From assembly GCA_020161845.1 (NCBI GenBank), contig JAIUNK010000015.1:1-64000 (forward strand): a DNA stretch of 64,000 bases, given 5' to 3'. The position numbers and the translations under genes are program-made. The DNA is from Actinomycetota bacterium. Its GTDB lineage: Bacteria > Actinomycetota > Actinomycetes > Actinomycetales > Dermatophilaceae. Below, one piece after another: positions 1-7,645 of this stretch. Below the pieces are notes generated by a model. The model saw nothing but the letters and a program-made list of their open reading frames with translations. It searched no databases and had not been told where the DNA came from. Numbering within the stretch: the first letter of the stretch is position 1; every line of letters begins with the position of its first letter.

Positions 1-1
1 G

Positions 2-271
2 GTGGAGGCGTACTGGGTGTTGCGCAACGCCATGGGTGTCGACCGCGCGGCCGTGCTGGACGCGTTCGCGCGGCTGGCGGCGGCCGCCGAGGTGCGGGTC
101 GAGGACGGCGAGCAGGTGCGGTTCGCGGTCGATGCGGCGCGCGAGGGCGCCGATTTCGCCGACGCGCTCATCGCCTTCGCGGCGCGGCGGGCCGGGTGCT
201 CGGACGTGGTCACCTTCGACGAGAGGGCCGTACGGCGGCTGGGTTTCACGGCACTCGATGCTGGCGCGTGA
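2..271 (+). CDS. PIN-domain ribonuclease toxin, 5'-truncated by window edge
   Basis: The frame is open from the first bases of the window and ends at TGA 269-271, so the N-terminal part, with the first catalytic Asp of a PIN domain, lies outside. What remains is the C-terminal two thirds of a VapC-like fold: a helical stretch beginning VEAYWVLR, then DFADALIAFAARRAGC and the typical last strand VVTFDERAVRRLGF with acidic residues. Such toxins are Mg-dependent RNases held in check by a partner antitoxin, which would be encoded upstream of this window. A second, unrelated PIN gene follows 400 bases later. The visible GTG at 2 is probably an internal Val rather than the start. Confidence 0.75.
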   Translation: MEAYWVLRNAMGVDRAAVLDAFARLAAAAEVRVEDGEQVRFAVDAAREGADFADALIAFAARRAGCSDVVTFDERAVRRLGFTALDAGA

Positions 272-413
272 GGACGTCGCCGCGAGGCGTCGGCGCGTGA
301 GTGCGGGGGGTCGAGCCGAGCACACGCCGTACGTCGTGAGCGCCGCGGCTCACACGGTCCGCGGCACCTGGCCGGTCAGTGTGAGGGCGGCACCGCGACT
401 GCCCTGAGAGGCA

Positions 414-443
414 ATGGTAGATTTATGGTATGAGAACTACCAT
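414..443 (+). promoter_or_regulatory. vapB promoter with operator-like inverted repeat
   Basis: This is an AT-rich patch in very GC-rich surroundings. A -10-like TAGATT (418-423) sits exactly six bases before the ATG at 430, so the transcript is probably leaderless. The arms ATGGTAG (414-420) and CTACCAT (437-443) form a perfect 7-bp inverted repeat spanning the -10 and the start codon. That is where an autoregulatory VapB/VapBC complex would be expected to bind. The promoter and operator roles are inferred from sequence. Confidence 0.55.
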
Positions 444-675
444 CGACGGCGCGGGCCGGGTCGTCGTGCCGAAGGCGCTGCGCGATGCCATGGGGCTGTC
501 CGCGGGACGGGAACTGGACATGGTGTACGTCGACGGCTGCATCGAGATCTCGCTGCCTCCGGCGGACGTCCACGTCGACACCTCCGGGGCGCTCCCCGTC
601 ATCAGGCCAACCGCGCCACTCCCGCCGCTGTCCGATGACGTTGTGGCGACCACCATCGACCGCGTCCGCCGGTGA
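430..675 (+). CDS. vapB: AbrB/SpoVT-type antitoxin (VapB-like)
   Basis: An 81-residue protein whose first 45 residues form a swapped-hairpin AbrB domain: MRTTIDGAGRVVVPKALRD, then a Gly-rich turn and ELDMVYVDGCIEISLP. This is the DNA-binding half of VapB antitoxins. The C-terminal tail from about residue 50 would wrap and inhibit the toxin. The ATG at 430 is supported by the -10-like hexamer six bases upstream. The gene ends in a GTGA overlap with the PIN gene, the usual coupling of an antitoxin-toxin operon. It is likely autoregulated through the inverted repeat around its start. Confidence 0.85.
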   Translation: MRTTIDGAGRVVVPKALRDAMGLSAGRELDMVYVDGCIEISLPPADVHVDTSGALPVIRPTAPLPPLSDDVVATTIDRVRR

Positions 676-1073
676 CCCCGACCGCCGACACGAGCGTGCT
701 CGTCGCCGCTCTCGCCGCGTGGCACCCCCGGCACGTCGAGGCTCGGCAGCGGCTGGGAGGGGTCGACCGGGTGGTGGCGCACGTCCTGGTCGAGACGTTC
801 AGCGTGTTGACCAGGCTGCCGGCGCCACATCGAATCTCCGCGGCGGACGCCCAGTCGGCACTCGCCGGGCTGCCCTGGCAGGTCGTTGCGCTGCCCGCCG
901 CCGGCTATCAGCCCCTCCTCGCGGTCGCGGCGGCGCAGGGCATCAGCGGGGGAGCCGTCTACGACGCGCTCATCGGCGTGACGGCGCGCGAGCACCAGCT
1001 CACCGTCCTGACCAACGACGCGCGGTCGCGGCGCACCTATGACGCCCTCGGCTGTCCGACCGTCCCCCTCTGA
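672..1073 (+). CDS. vapC: PIN-domain ribonuclease toxin (VapC-like)
   Basis: A 133-residue PIN-domain protein. The acidic residues expected of the nuclease are visible: Asp in TADTSVLVAAL near the N-terminus, Glu in LVETFSVLTRL, Asp in YDALIGVTA and Asp in VLTNDARS near the C-terminus. Family members cleave RNA and arrest growth when released from their antitoxin. The GTG start at 672 overlaps the antitoxin stop (GTGA), so translation is probably coupled. Length and domain order are normal, and nothing suggests inactivation. Which RNA it cuts cannot be told from sequence. Confidence 0.87.
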   Translation: MTPTADTSVLVAALAAWHPRHVEARQRLGGVDRVVAHVLVETFSVLTRLPAPHRISAADAQSALAGLPWQVVALPAAGYQPLLAVAAAQGISGGAVYDALIGVTAREHQLTVLTNDARSRRTYDALGCPTVPL

Positions 1074-1105
1074 ATTCCGCATCGGGAATCCTGGGACCCG
1101 GGCGG

Positions 1106-1456
1106 TCAGCCGCGCAGGATGCGCTCCATGGCCTTGCCCTTGGCGAGCTCGTCGATGAGCTTGTCGAGCCACCGGATCTGCTGCATCAGTGGGTCGTCGA
1201 TGGTTTCGACCCGGTGCCCGCAGATCACGCCGGTGATGAGTGGGGCGTTCGGGTTCAGGGCCGGTGCCTGGGCGAAGAAGGTCGCCAGGTCCCGACCGTC
1301 CGAGAGGGCTTGCGCCAGGCCCGCCTCGTCGTACCCGGTCAGCCACCCGATGATCTCGTCCACCTCGGCGCGGGTGCGGCCCTTACGTTCGGCTTTGGTG
1401 ACGTACAGGGGGTAGACGTCGGCGAAACCCGTCCGAAAGATGCGGCGCTCACTCAT
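1106..1456 (-). CDS. DUF2200 family protein
   Basis: A 116-residue protein recognisable as DUF2200: [40 protein letters not shown], a central [20 protein letters not shown] block and a C-terminal helix with [20 protein letters not shown]. The function of the family is unknown. I chose the ATG at 1456 because it overlaps the stop of the preceding small ORF as ATGA. An upstream GTG at 1465 is possible but has no better support. It is soluble, with no signal peptide or membrane segment. It sits with toxin-antitoxin genes in what looks like an accessory edge. Confidence 0.85.
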   Translation of the reverse strand: MSERRIFRTGFADVYPLYVTKAERKGRTRAEVDEIIGWLTGYDEAGLAQALSDGRDLATFFAQAPALNPNAPLITGVICGHRVETIDDPLMQQIRWLDKLIDELAKGKAMERILRG

Positions 1457-1635
1457 GGGTGGCACCTGAGGTTGGCGAGGAGCGTTTCGTCCTCGAGCTC
1501 GCCGGCGAGCCGCAGCGCCTTCGTGAAGTCGACGGCGCAGACCCCCATGTCGTACGTCGGCGTTTCGCGCCCGCGCAGTGACCGGCCGTCCGCGCCGTCG
1601 CGAATGGCTTCGTTGCGGGGCTCCCCAGCGGACAC
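1453..1635 (-). CDS. Small hypothetical protein coupled to DUF2200 gene
   Basis: A 60-codon ORF with GTG start at 1635, preceded by a purine-rich AGGGAG ribosome-binding site about seven bases upstream and a -10-like TACCAT (complement of 1665-1670). Its TGA overlaps the ATG of the DUF2200 gene. These three signals argue that it is translated. The C-terminal half is [18 protein letters not shown] followed by a short acidic helix; I do not recognise a family. It could also be a decayed N-terminal remnant, or merely the leader of the DUF2200 transcript. Confidence 0.45.
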   Translation of the reverse strand: MSAGEPRNEAIRDGADGRSLRGRETPTYDMGVCAVDFTKALRLAGELEDETLLANLRCHP

Positions 1636-1848
1636 GCCTTCTCCCTGCGTTGGGACGACGAAGAGATGGTAGCTGGCGGACGGTGACCCTGGTCGGATGC
1701 GTCGAGGTCGTCAGAGGCTGATCAGCCCTGCTGCCTGTCGGATCGACGCCGCGACGCTCATCGAGGTGGAGCGGCGAATCCTGGTGTTCCTCGGCTTCGG
1801 GGCCTAAGACTGCTGCGCGCGCACGACGTCAGCCAAGGTCAGCGCAGG

Positions 1849-3129
1849 TCATCCCACGTCCGTGAACACCAGGACGGCCCGCGGACCCCGCCCGGGGGCG
1901 GGTGGTTCCGTCCGGGCGTACGCCGTGGGCACATCCTCGGCCGCCAGTGCCGGCAGCAACCGGCCCACCAGCACGCCGAGAGTGAATTCGTCCGGGGCCT
2001 CGGCCACGATCCCGTACTGCACCAAGTCGCAGCGCGCCCCGAGAAGGTCCGGCCGCACGCCCGCCAGGTGCGCGCGCGGGTGCCCGACCGGGATCCGCCC
2101 CAGCCCGTCGGTCAGGGCCAGGCGGCAGGCCCGCTGCGCCCGCACGTCCATCGGCTCGGGTGCCACGGAGCGCACTCCCACGTCGAGGGCGTCGTGGGTG
2201 CCCGGTGGTACGCCGAGCGCGGCGCGCACCGCCTCGACGTGACCGAGCGCGAACCAGTCCGACCATCCGCGCCGCACCAGGCCGTCCGCGCCGATCGCGC
2301 CCGTCGCTTCAGGGGGCGCGGCCGGCCAGCGCCAGCCGCGCACCAACGCCGCGGGCACACGATCGGCCTTCCCCTTGACCAGATCCGCCGCGCCGGCGAG
2401 CTCGTCCGCGACGGCGCGCACGGTCACGCCCAGCGCCCGGCCGTCGGCGTCCACGCCATCGCGCAGGTCGTCGACCACCGGGACCCCGGCGGCACCGATC
2501 GAGATATCGGCCTGCCCGAGGCGCCAGGGCCGACCCGCGGTGTCCGTGATCAGCACCCCCCATCGCGTGGGGCGGGCGACGGGGTTGCTGCCGCCGCGGC
2601 CCTCCAGGGCGGCAGCAACCCCTAGTAATAAGGAGTGGGCCGCGGCATCCGGGTCCTTCGGGAGCAGGAGCACGTGCTCGTCCCCCGGGCCTATGTTGCT
2701 CGCATCGATGCCGGCCCCCGCCAACACCGGACCCGCGCTGGCGGCCACGATGCGGGTGATGCCGGTCGCCGTGGTCCGTTCGGCCACCACCCGGTCCGAT
2801 TCGCGGAGCACCAGGGCGGCCCGCTGCGCGACGTCAGCGCGCAGACCGGCCGCTTTGCTGACCACCTTGCTGGAGACGACCAGGACGTCACCGTCTCGCA
2901 CGCTCCCGACGGTGGCCGCGATGGCCTCGGCCAGGGCGCCCGCCAGGTCGTCGCCCGCCACGATCTCGGGAATCCCGGTCAGTGGCCACACCTGCATCGG
3001 TGCGGGGTCGTGGCGCCGCCGCAGGTCCCGCGGCTCGCCTTGAGGTGGCGCGTCGACCCGGCCACCTGGCCCACCCACAAAAGGCTCTACCTCAGGCCCG
3101 GGGTTTCCGGCGGTCGCGTCGGCCGTCAC
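1849..3129 (-). CDS. fbiB: Coenzyme F420-0:L-glutamate ligase (FbiB/CofE-like), atypical C-terminus
   Basis: A 426-residue protein. Residues about 45-255 are a CofE domain: MQVWPLTGIPEIVAGDDL, DGDVLVVSSKVVSKAAG, then GNRPVARPTRW-like and ITDTAGRPWR motifs. CofE adds gamma-linked glutamates to F420-0 in the cytoplasm. Mycobacterial FbiB continues with an FMN-binding nitroreductase-like domain that reduces the dehydro-F420 precursor. Here residues 255-426 show no FMN-domain motifs and instead carry a WSDWFALGHVEAVRAALG stretch I cannot place. The GTG start overlaps the fbiA stop (GTGA). The first 44 residues are low-complexity, so Met45 (near 2997) is an alternative start. Confidence 0.87.
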   Translation of the reverse strand: MTADATAGNPGPEVEPFVGGPGGRVDAPPQGEPRDLRRRHDPAPMQVWPLTGIPEIVAGDDLAGALAEAIAATVGSVRDGDVLVVSSKVVSKAAGLRADVAQRAALVLRESDRVVAERTTATGITRIVAASAGPVLAGAGIDASNIGPGDEHVLLLPKDPDAAAHSLLLGVAAALEGRGGSNPVARPTRWGVLITDTAGRPWRLGQADISIGAAGVPVVDDLRDGVDADGRALGVTVRAVADELAGAADLVKGKADRVPAALVRGWRWPAAPPEATGAIGADGLVRRGWSDWFALGHVEAVRAALGVPPGTHDALDVGVRSVAPEPMDVRAQRACRLALTDGLGRIPVGHPRAHLAGVRPDLLGARCDLVQYGIVAEAPDEFTLGVLVGRLLPALAAEDVPTAYARTEPPAPGRGPRAVLVFTDVG

Positions 3130-4118
3130 GGGTTCGCCTGGGCTCTCAGGCTTAACGCGAGGTCAAGAGTTTCCGCGGCCAATCGGGCGGCGGTCGGGCG
3201 GTCCGGCATGAGCAGGTCGGTCCGGCGGACGGCGTACCGTCCCTGCGCCGCCACCGCGTCCTCGGCGGCGTCCTCGGTCGTGTCGATCAGCCAGCCGTCC
3301 AGGAAGTCCGCATAGAGCCCGGCCACGCCGGCGGGTGTCACCGGCACGTTCAGCGGCGCCAGGCAGGCGTCGGCGTGCCCGCGCACCGGCGCGCCGCCGA
3401 CGATGGGGGAGACCCCGACCACGGGGGCTGTCGCCGCGCGCAGGGCCTCGCGCACCCCGGGAACGAGCAGGGTGATGCCGATCGAGACGACCGGGTTCGA
3501 CGGCGGCAGCAGCACCACATCGGCGGTGCGGATCGCGTCGAGCACCCCCGGCGCGGGCGTCGCATGCTCCATCCCGACGGCGACGAACCGCTGCGCCGGG
3601 ACCGCCGCGCCGTGCCGGACCCACCACTCCTGGAAGTGGATCGCCGTCGGACCGTCCCCGCGATCCAGCACCACGTGGGTCTCCACCGGCTGATCCGACA
3701 TGGGCAGCAGGCGAATGCCGCGGTCCGGGAGGCCGAACCGCTCGGCGATCCGCGCGGTCACCGCCGACAGGGACATCCCGTGCCCCAGCCACTGGCTGCG
3801 CAGCACGTGCAGCGCCAGGTCGCGGTCGCCGAGGGCGAACCAGCTCGGCTCGGCCCCGTGCGCCGCGAACTCCTCGGCGAGGGTGAACCGTTCGTCGGCC
3901 CGGCCCCAGCCCTGCCCCTCGTGGACGGCGTCGCCGAGGGTGTAGGCGAGCGTGTCGAGATCCGGGCAGACCCGCAGCCCGAACAGCGTGATGTCGTCGC
4001 CGGTATTGCCGATGATGGTCAGCTCGGTGTCGTGCCGGCCGGTCGCGTCGAGGTGGTCGCGCAGCCCCCGCAGGAACCGCGCGCCGCCGACCCCGCCGGC
4101 CAGGGCGGTGATGCGCAT
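3126..4118 (-). CDS. fbiA: 2-phospho-L-lactate (phosphoenolpyruvate) transferase FbiA/CofD
   Basis: About 330 residues, normal length for CofD. The N-terminus MRITALAGGVGGARFLRGL carries the family glycine motif, followed by NTGDDITLFGLRVCPDLDT and LLPPSNPVVSIG, all CofD hallmarks. The enzyme joins the lactyl-phospho donor to the deazaflavin Fo, giving F420-0 or dehydro-F420-0. I chose ATG 4118 because the motif begins there; an ATG at 4127 adds three residues, and the upstream open frame is Pro/Gly-rich and unlike coding sequence. It runs directly into fbiB, so the two F420 genes form an operon divergent from whiB2, as in mycobacteria. Confidence 0.93.
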   Translation of the reverse strand: MRITALAGGVGGARFLRGLRDHLDATGRHDTELTIIGNTGDDITLFGLRVCPDLDTLAYTLGDAVHEGQGWGRADERFTLAEEFAAHGAEPSWFALGDRDLALHVLRSQWLGHGMSLSAVTARIAERFGLPDRGIRLLPMSDQPVETHVVLDRGDGPTAIHFQEWWVRHGAAVPAQRFVAVGMEHATPAPGVLDAIRTADVVLLPPSNPVVSIGITLLVPGVREALRAATAPVVGVSPIVGGAPVRGHADACLAPLNVPVTPAGVAGLYADFLDGWLIDTTEDAAEDAVAAQGRYAVRRTDLLMPDRPTAARLAAETLDLALSLRAQANP

Positions 4119-4363
4119 GAGCGCCATCCAACCACCGCCCCGGCCGCCGCCAAGCCCCCGCCCATCCGTCGCCCAGCCCCCGCCCAGCCCCGCCCGTGGC
4201 GGCGGCGCCCGGCATGTGGGCGCCCAGCGGCGTGACGGGTGGGGCAGATGGGGTTTTTCGCAACGGAGCGCCGGGCGGTCGGCGATGCCCGCGAGCAGGG
4301 CGGGACGGTCCCGTCCGGCCGTACGACCTGAACGAATGCCCAGCTCCACTACCAGATCCCCGC

Positions 4364-4393
4364 TTGACGAACCCGAGATGACACGCGTGTAAT
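4364..4393 (+). promoter_or_regulatory. Candidate whiB2 promoter
   Basis: TTGACG (4364-4369) and TGTAAT (4388-4393) are separated by 18 bases, a vegetative-sigma arrangement. Transcription would start near 4400, giving a leader of about 105 bases before the whiB2 GTG. The region between fbiA and whiB2 is otherwise without genes. The assignment rests on the hexamers alone. Confidence 0.4.
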
Positions 4394-4505
4394 TCCAGTG
4401 TTGTCGCTCTCGTGATCGGCGTAGGGAAGCCTGATTCGGATCGGACGCCTGCGGCGCCGGCCGCGCTCGTCACGGGAGCTGGAGATCAGTCCTGGAGGAG
4501 GGGCC

Positions 4506-4775
4506 GTGCAGGAGCTTCGATTGGTGTTCGGGGTCGAGCCGGACGTGGAGGAGAGCGAACTCTCCTGGCAGGACCGGGCGCTGTGCGCCCAGACCGACCC
4601 GGAGGCGTTCTTCCCCGAGAAGGGCGGCTCGACCCGGGAGGCCAAGCGGGTCTGCGTCGGCTGCGAGGTCCGGGTCGAGTGTCTGGAATACGCGCTCGCC
4701 AAGGACGAGCGGTTCGGCATCTGGGGTGGGCTGTCCGAGCGCGAACGCCGCAAGCTCAAGCGCCGCGCCGTCTAG
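4506..4775 (+). CDS. whiB2: WhiB2/WhmD-type iron-sulfur transcriptional regulator
   Basis: An 89-residue Wbl protein. Four cluster ligands are visible as C-X29-C-X2-C-X5-C (ALCAQ, VCVGCEV, ECLEYA), followed by the G[IV]WGG turn (FGIWGGLSERE) and a basic RRKLKRRAV tail that contacts DNA or sigma factor. The GTG at 4506 is preceded by GGAGGAGGGG. Position between fbiA and the Rv3259/DUF3499/manB block matches whiB2 of M. tuberculosis and whiB of Streptomyces, which controls septation and cell-division timing. Family role is established; regulation in this organism is inferred. Confidence 0.93.
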   Translation: MQELRLVFGVEPDVEESELSWQDRALCAQTDPEAFFPEKGGSTREAKRVCVGCEVRVECLEYALAKDERFGIWGGLSERERRKLKRRAV

Positions 4776-4918
4776 GGACGCGCCGGGTAGGGACGCGCCG
4801 TGGGCGACGGGTGGGAGTGGCCGGGGAGAGGTCGCTCCCACCCGGGCTTATCCGGACCTGGCGGGGCTGGCATGGGTGGCAGGGCCGTGGCCAACCGAGC
4901 CAACCGGGCCCGGACCGG

Positions 4919-5362
4919 TCATCCCCGGTCGTCGAACCCCGGGTCCAACTCGGTGGGGTCCACGCCCAGGGCGACGGAGAGTTGCTCGACGACCACGTCG
5001 TTGACGACGGCGGCCAGATCGCGCGGGTCCTCCACGCGAGTCTCGATCGGGCGCCGGTAGAGCACCACCCGCGTCGCGAGGCCACGGTCCGCGGGGAACA
5101 GCCGCGACAGCGGCACCTGCTGGGGCTCCCACGGCGCCGGGTCCGACGGGGGCACCAGCTCGACGGCCAGTTCCACATCCCCAAGGCCCTGCGGCAGCCG
5201 ACGCTCGATGCGCTCGACGGCGTCGAGCACCATGTCGTCGAAGGCGTCCGAGCGGGACCGCATCGCCGGCACCGGCGGCCACGCGAGGGGTCCCCGAACG
5301 CCCCGACCATGGCGGTCGCGGCGGCCCGCTCGGCGGTCGGCGGGTCGGGAGGTGCGCGGCAT
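4919..5362 (-). CDS. Zincin-like metallopeptidase family protein (Rv3259-like)
   Basis: A 147-residue protein with a basic disordered start (about 40 residues) followed by the compact DUF1025/metallopeptidase-family core: FDDMVLDAVERIERRLP, VELVPPSDP, RVVLYRRPIE and the C-terminal helix VVNDVVVEQLSVALG. In zinc-binding relatives this helix contains HExxH; here both histidines are gone (N-DVVVE-Q), as in actinobacterial Rv3259-type homologues. Peptidase activity is therefore doubtful. The conserved place next to whiB2 and DUF3499 supports the assignment. Met at about 5263 (MRSRSDAFDD) is an alternative start without the basic arm. Confidence 0.82.
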   Translation of the reverse strand: MPRTSRPADRRAGRRDRHGRGVRGPLAWPPVPAMRSRSDAFDDMVLDAVERIERRLPQGLGDVELAVELVPPSDPAPWEPQQVPLSRLFPADRGLATRVVLYRRPIETRVEDPRDLAAVVNDVVVEQLSVALGVDPTELDPGFDDRG

Positions 5363-5464
5363 GGCCCGAGTCTAGGACCGCCCTGCCCTGACCCCGCCCC
5401 GGCTCCGGCACGACACGCGGTACGCCGCAGCGCGGCAGGCTCGGCACGCGGTGGGGCGGGGGGT

Positions 5465-5470
5465 TACCCT
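5465..5470 (+). promoter_or_regulatory. -10-like element of DUF3499 gene
   Basis: TACCCT ends seven bases before the GTG at 5478. At this distance the transcript would start at or next to the start codon, so the mRNA would be leaderless. This favours GTG 5478 over the later ATG 5487. Confidence 0.5.
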
Positions 5471-5477
5471 CACTTCC

Positions 5478-5894
5478 GTGACTGTCATGCGTCGGTGCTC
5501 CAAGACCGCTTGTCCCCGGGCGGCCGTCGCCACGCTGACCTACAACTACGCCGAACAGACCGCCGTCCTCGGTCCGCTGGCGACCTTCGCCGAGCCGCAC
5601 ACCTACGACCTGTGCGCCACCCACGGCACCCGGCTGACGGTGCCCCGCGGCTGGGAGGTCGTCCGGCTGGTCGGTGAGCTGGTGGAACCGGAGGAGGACG
5701 CGGATCTGCTCGCCGTCGCGGACGCCGTGGACGCCCGCCCCCGGGCGCGGGGCTCGGAGGCCAAGCGGCGCCGTGCGGAGGCGGCGGAGGAGCTCGGCGA
5801 CGTCAGCGAGGCGAATGGGTCCGCCGCGGCCCGGCAGGCCACCAAGCCGGCTCCGCTGGGCCGGCCGCAGCTGCGCGTCCTGCGTGACATGTGA
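5478..5894 (+). CDS. DUF3499 family protein
   Basis: A 138-residue protein. Residues 4-50 form the conserved DUF3499 head: MRRCSKTACPRAAVATLTY, YAEQTAVLGPL, then HTYDLCATHGTRLTVPRGW. Two Cys in the first motif plus Cys and His in the second form a probable zinc-ribbon-like site. The C-terminal half is Ala/Arg/Glu-rich and probably disordered. The family is actinobacterial, lies beside manB and whiB2, and has no known function. The start GTG 5478 is fixed by the upstream -10-like element. Confidence 0.88.
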   Translation: MTVMRRCSKTACPRAAVATLTYNYAEQTAVLGPLATFAEPHTYDLCATHGTRLTVPRGWEVVRLVGELVEPEEDADLLAVADAVDARPRARGSEAKRRRAEAAEELGDVSEANGSAAARQATKPAPLGRPQLRVLRDM

Positions 5895-5957
5895 GCGCGT
5901 CGCTGCGCGACAGGTGAGCCGGCCAGGACGGCGTCGGCGCGGTGCTACGCCGCGGAC

Positions 5958-5963
5958 TAGGCT
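5958..5963 (+). promoter_or_regulatory. -10-like element of manB
   Basis: TAGGCT ends six bases before the GTG at 5970, a leaderless arrangement. No Shine-Dalgarno-like sequence precedes the GTG, consistent with this reading. Confidence 0.5.
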
Positions 5964-5969
5964 TTCGGC

Positions 5970-7382
5970 GTGACGCAGCGCAGACTCACCGACTTCATCA
6001 AGGCCTACGACGTGCGGGGCACCGTGCCCGATCAGCTCGACGCGACGGTGGCTCGATCCATCGGTTCGGCGTTCGCGAGCGTGATCGCCCTGCCGGACGG
6101 CGCCCGCGGCGTCGTCGTCGGCCACGACATGCGCCCGTCGTCTCCGGAGCTGTCCCGGGCGTTCGCCGAGGGCGCCGCGGCGCACGGCCTCGACGTCACC
6201 CTCATCGGCCTGTGCTCCACCGACGGGCTGTACTACGCCTCCGGAGCCCTCGACCTGCCCGGCGCGATGTTCACCGCCAGCCACAACCCGGCGCAGTACA
6301 ACGGGATCAAGCTGTGCCGCGCCGGCGCCCGGCCCGTCGGCCAGGACACCGGCCTGGCAGAGATCACCACCATCGCCCAGGGCCTGCTGGACGGCGCCCC
6401 CGAGGCGCTGCCGATGACCCCGGGCCGCATCACCGACCGCGACCTGCTGGGCGACTACGCCGCCTTCCTGCGCGGCCTGGTCGACCTGTCGCGCATCCGC
6501 CCCCTCAAGGTCGTCGTCGACGCCGGCAACGGCATGGGCGGGCACACCGTCCCGGCGGTCCTGGCGGGCCTGCCCCTGGACGTCGTACCGCTGTATTTCG
6601 AGCTCGACGGCACCTTCCCCAACCACGAGGCCAACCCCCTGGAGCCGGCCAACCTGCTCGACCTGCAGGCGGCCGTCCGCGCGCACGGCGCCGACCTCGG
6701 CCTGGCCTTCGACGGCGACGCGGACCGCTGCTTCGTCGTGGACGAGCGCGGCGAACCGGTCAGCCCCTCCGCGATCACCGCGCTGGTCGCCGCCCGCGAG
6801 ATCGGCAAGCGGGTCGCCGCCGGGACGCCCGCCGGGCAGGTGACGATCGTCTACAACGTGATCAGCAGCCACGCCGTCCGCGAGGTCATCGCCGAGCTCG
6901 GCGCCCTCGGCGTGCGCACCCGGGTCGGCCACAGCTTCATCAAGGCGACGATGGCCGCCGAACGGGCCGTCTTCGGCGGGGAGCACTCGGCGCACTACTA
7001 CTTCGAGGACTTCTGGTATGCCGACACCGGCATGCTCGCCGCCATGCACGTGCTGGCGGCGCTCGGTGGCCAGGACGGGCCGCTGTCGGAGCTGGTGGCG
7101 CAGTACGACCGGTACGCCGCCTCGGGGGAGATCAACTCCACCGTGGCCGACCCGGCCGCCGCCACGGCCGCCGTGCTGGACTGGGCGGCCCCACAAGGCG
7201 TTGCGGTCGACACCCTCGACGGCGTTACGGTCGAGCACCCGGCCGAGCCGATGTGGTGGTTCAGCCTGCGCTCCAGCAACACCGAGCCGCTGCTGCGGCT
7301 CAACGTCGAGGCGCGCAACGCGGCCACGATGGCCCGGGTCCGCGACGACGTCCTGGCGATCGTTCGGGGAGGTACGCCGTGA
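5970..7382 (+). CDS. manB: Phosphomannomutase/phosphoglucomutase ManB
   Basis: A 470-residue alpha-D-phosphohexomutase with the full domain set. DFIKAYDVRGTVPDQL opens domain 1. The phosphoserine loop TASHNPAQYNG has catalytic Ser at about residue 104. The metal loop DGDADRCF has Asp248/250/252, the sugar-binding loop is GGEHSAHYYF, and the phosphate-binding domain 4 ends RSSNTEPLLRLNVEA. It interconverts mannose-6-P and mannose-1-P, feeding GDP-mannose for mannosides and glycolipids; glucose phosphates may also be used. The stop overlaps the next gene (GTGA). Position matches Rv3257c. Confidence 0.93.
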   Translation: MTQRRLTDFIKAYDVRGTVPDQLDATVARSIGSAFASVIALPDGARGVVVGHDMRPSSPELSRAFAEGAAAHGLDVTLIGLCSTDGLYYASGALDLPGAMFTASHNPAQYNGIKLCRAGARPVGQDTGLAEITTIAQGLLDGAPEALPMTPGRITDRDLLGDYAAFLRGLVDLSRIRPLKVVVDAGNGMGGHTVPAVLAGLPLDVVPLYFELDGTFPNHEANPLEPANLLDLQAAVRAHGADLGLAFDGDADRCFVVDERGEPVSPSAITALVAAREIGKRVAAGTPAGQVTIVYNVISSHAVREVIAELGALGVRTRVGHSFIKATMAAERAVFGGEHSAHYYFEDFWYADTGMLAAMHVLAALGGQDGPLSELVAQYDRYAASGEINSTVADPAAATAAVLDWAAPQGVAVDTLDGVTVEHPAEPMWWFSLRSSNTEPLLRLNVEARNAATMARVRDDVLAIVRGGTP

Positions 7383-7576
7383 GGGGCGCGCTGCCGCCCT
7401 GGTTGCGCGCGATCCTGCGCTGCCCGGCCTGTCGCGGGGAGCTGACCGAGCGCACCGACGCCACCGGCACGGCATTCCTGGACTGCGCCGGAACGTGCCC
7501 GAGCCGGCCCGGTTATCGCATCGAGGACGGCATTCCGGTCCTGCTGATCGAGGAGGCGGTAGCGTCGCGGCAGTGA
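7379..7576 (+). CDS. Trm112-family zinc-ribbon protein
   Basis: A 65-residue protein starting at GTG 7379 inside the manB stop (GTGA). It carries CPACRGEL, a second Cys pair (DCAGTCPSRPGY) and the ending YRIEDGIPVLLIEEA, the Trm112/UPF0434 pattern of a short ribbon with an IPVLL strand. Bacterial members are proposed to partner methyltransferases or act in envelope metabolism; the partner here is unknown. The site GGGGAGG upstream gives a good ribosome-binding sequence, and codon usage matches neighbours. It is cotranscribed with manB and the SIS gene. Confidence 0.83.
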   Translation: MRGALPPWLRAILRCPACRGELTERTDATGTAFLDCAGTCPSRPGYRIEDGIPVLLIEEAVASRQ

Positions 7577-7645
7577 CCCGCCTGCGCCCGGCGCGCCGGG
7601 ACCTGCCCGAGCGACGAACGGCCGACCACGCGAAGGAGGCACGAC

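Noticed and set aside
1697-1807. A 36-codon ORF ending [16 protein letters not shown]
   Set aside because: No ribosome-binding site, no partner overlap and no recognisable family; possibly a gene remnant, but not supportable.
4770-4805. Two copies of TAGGGACGCGCCG after whiB2
   Set aside because: Two short copies without symmetry or spacing that suggests a binding site or terminator.
4848-7475. An 875-codon minus-strand open frame across DUF3499 and manB
   Set aside because: Antisense to manB motifs, low complexity, no ribosome-binding site; a composition shadow.
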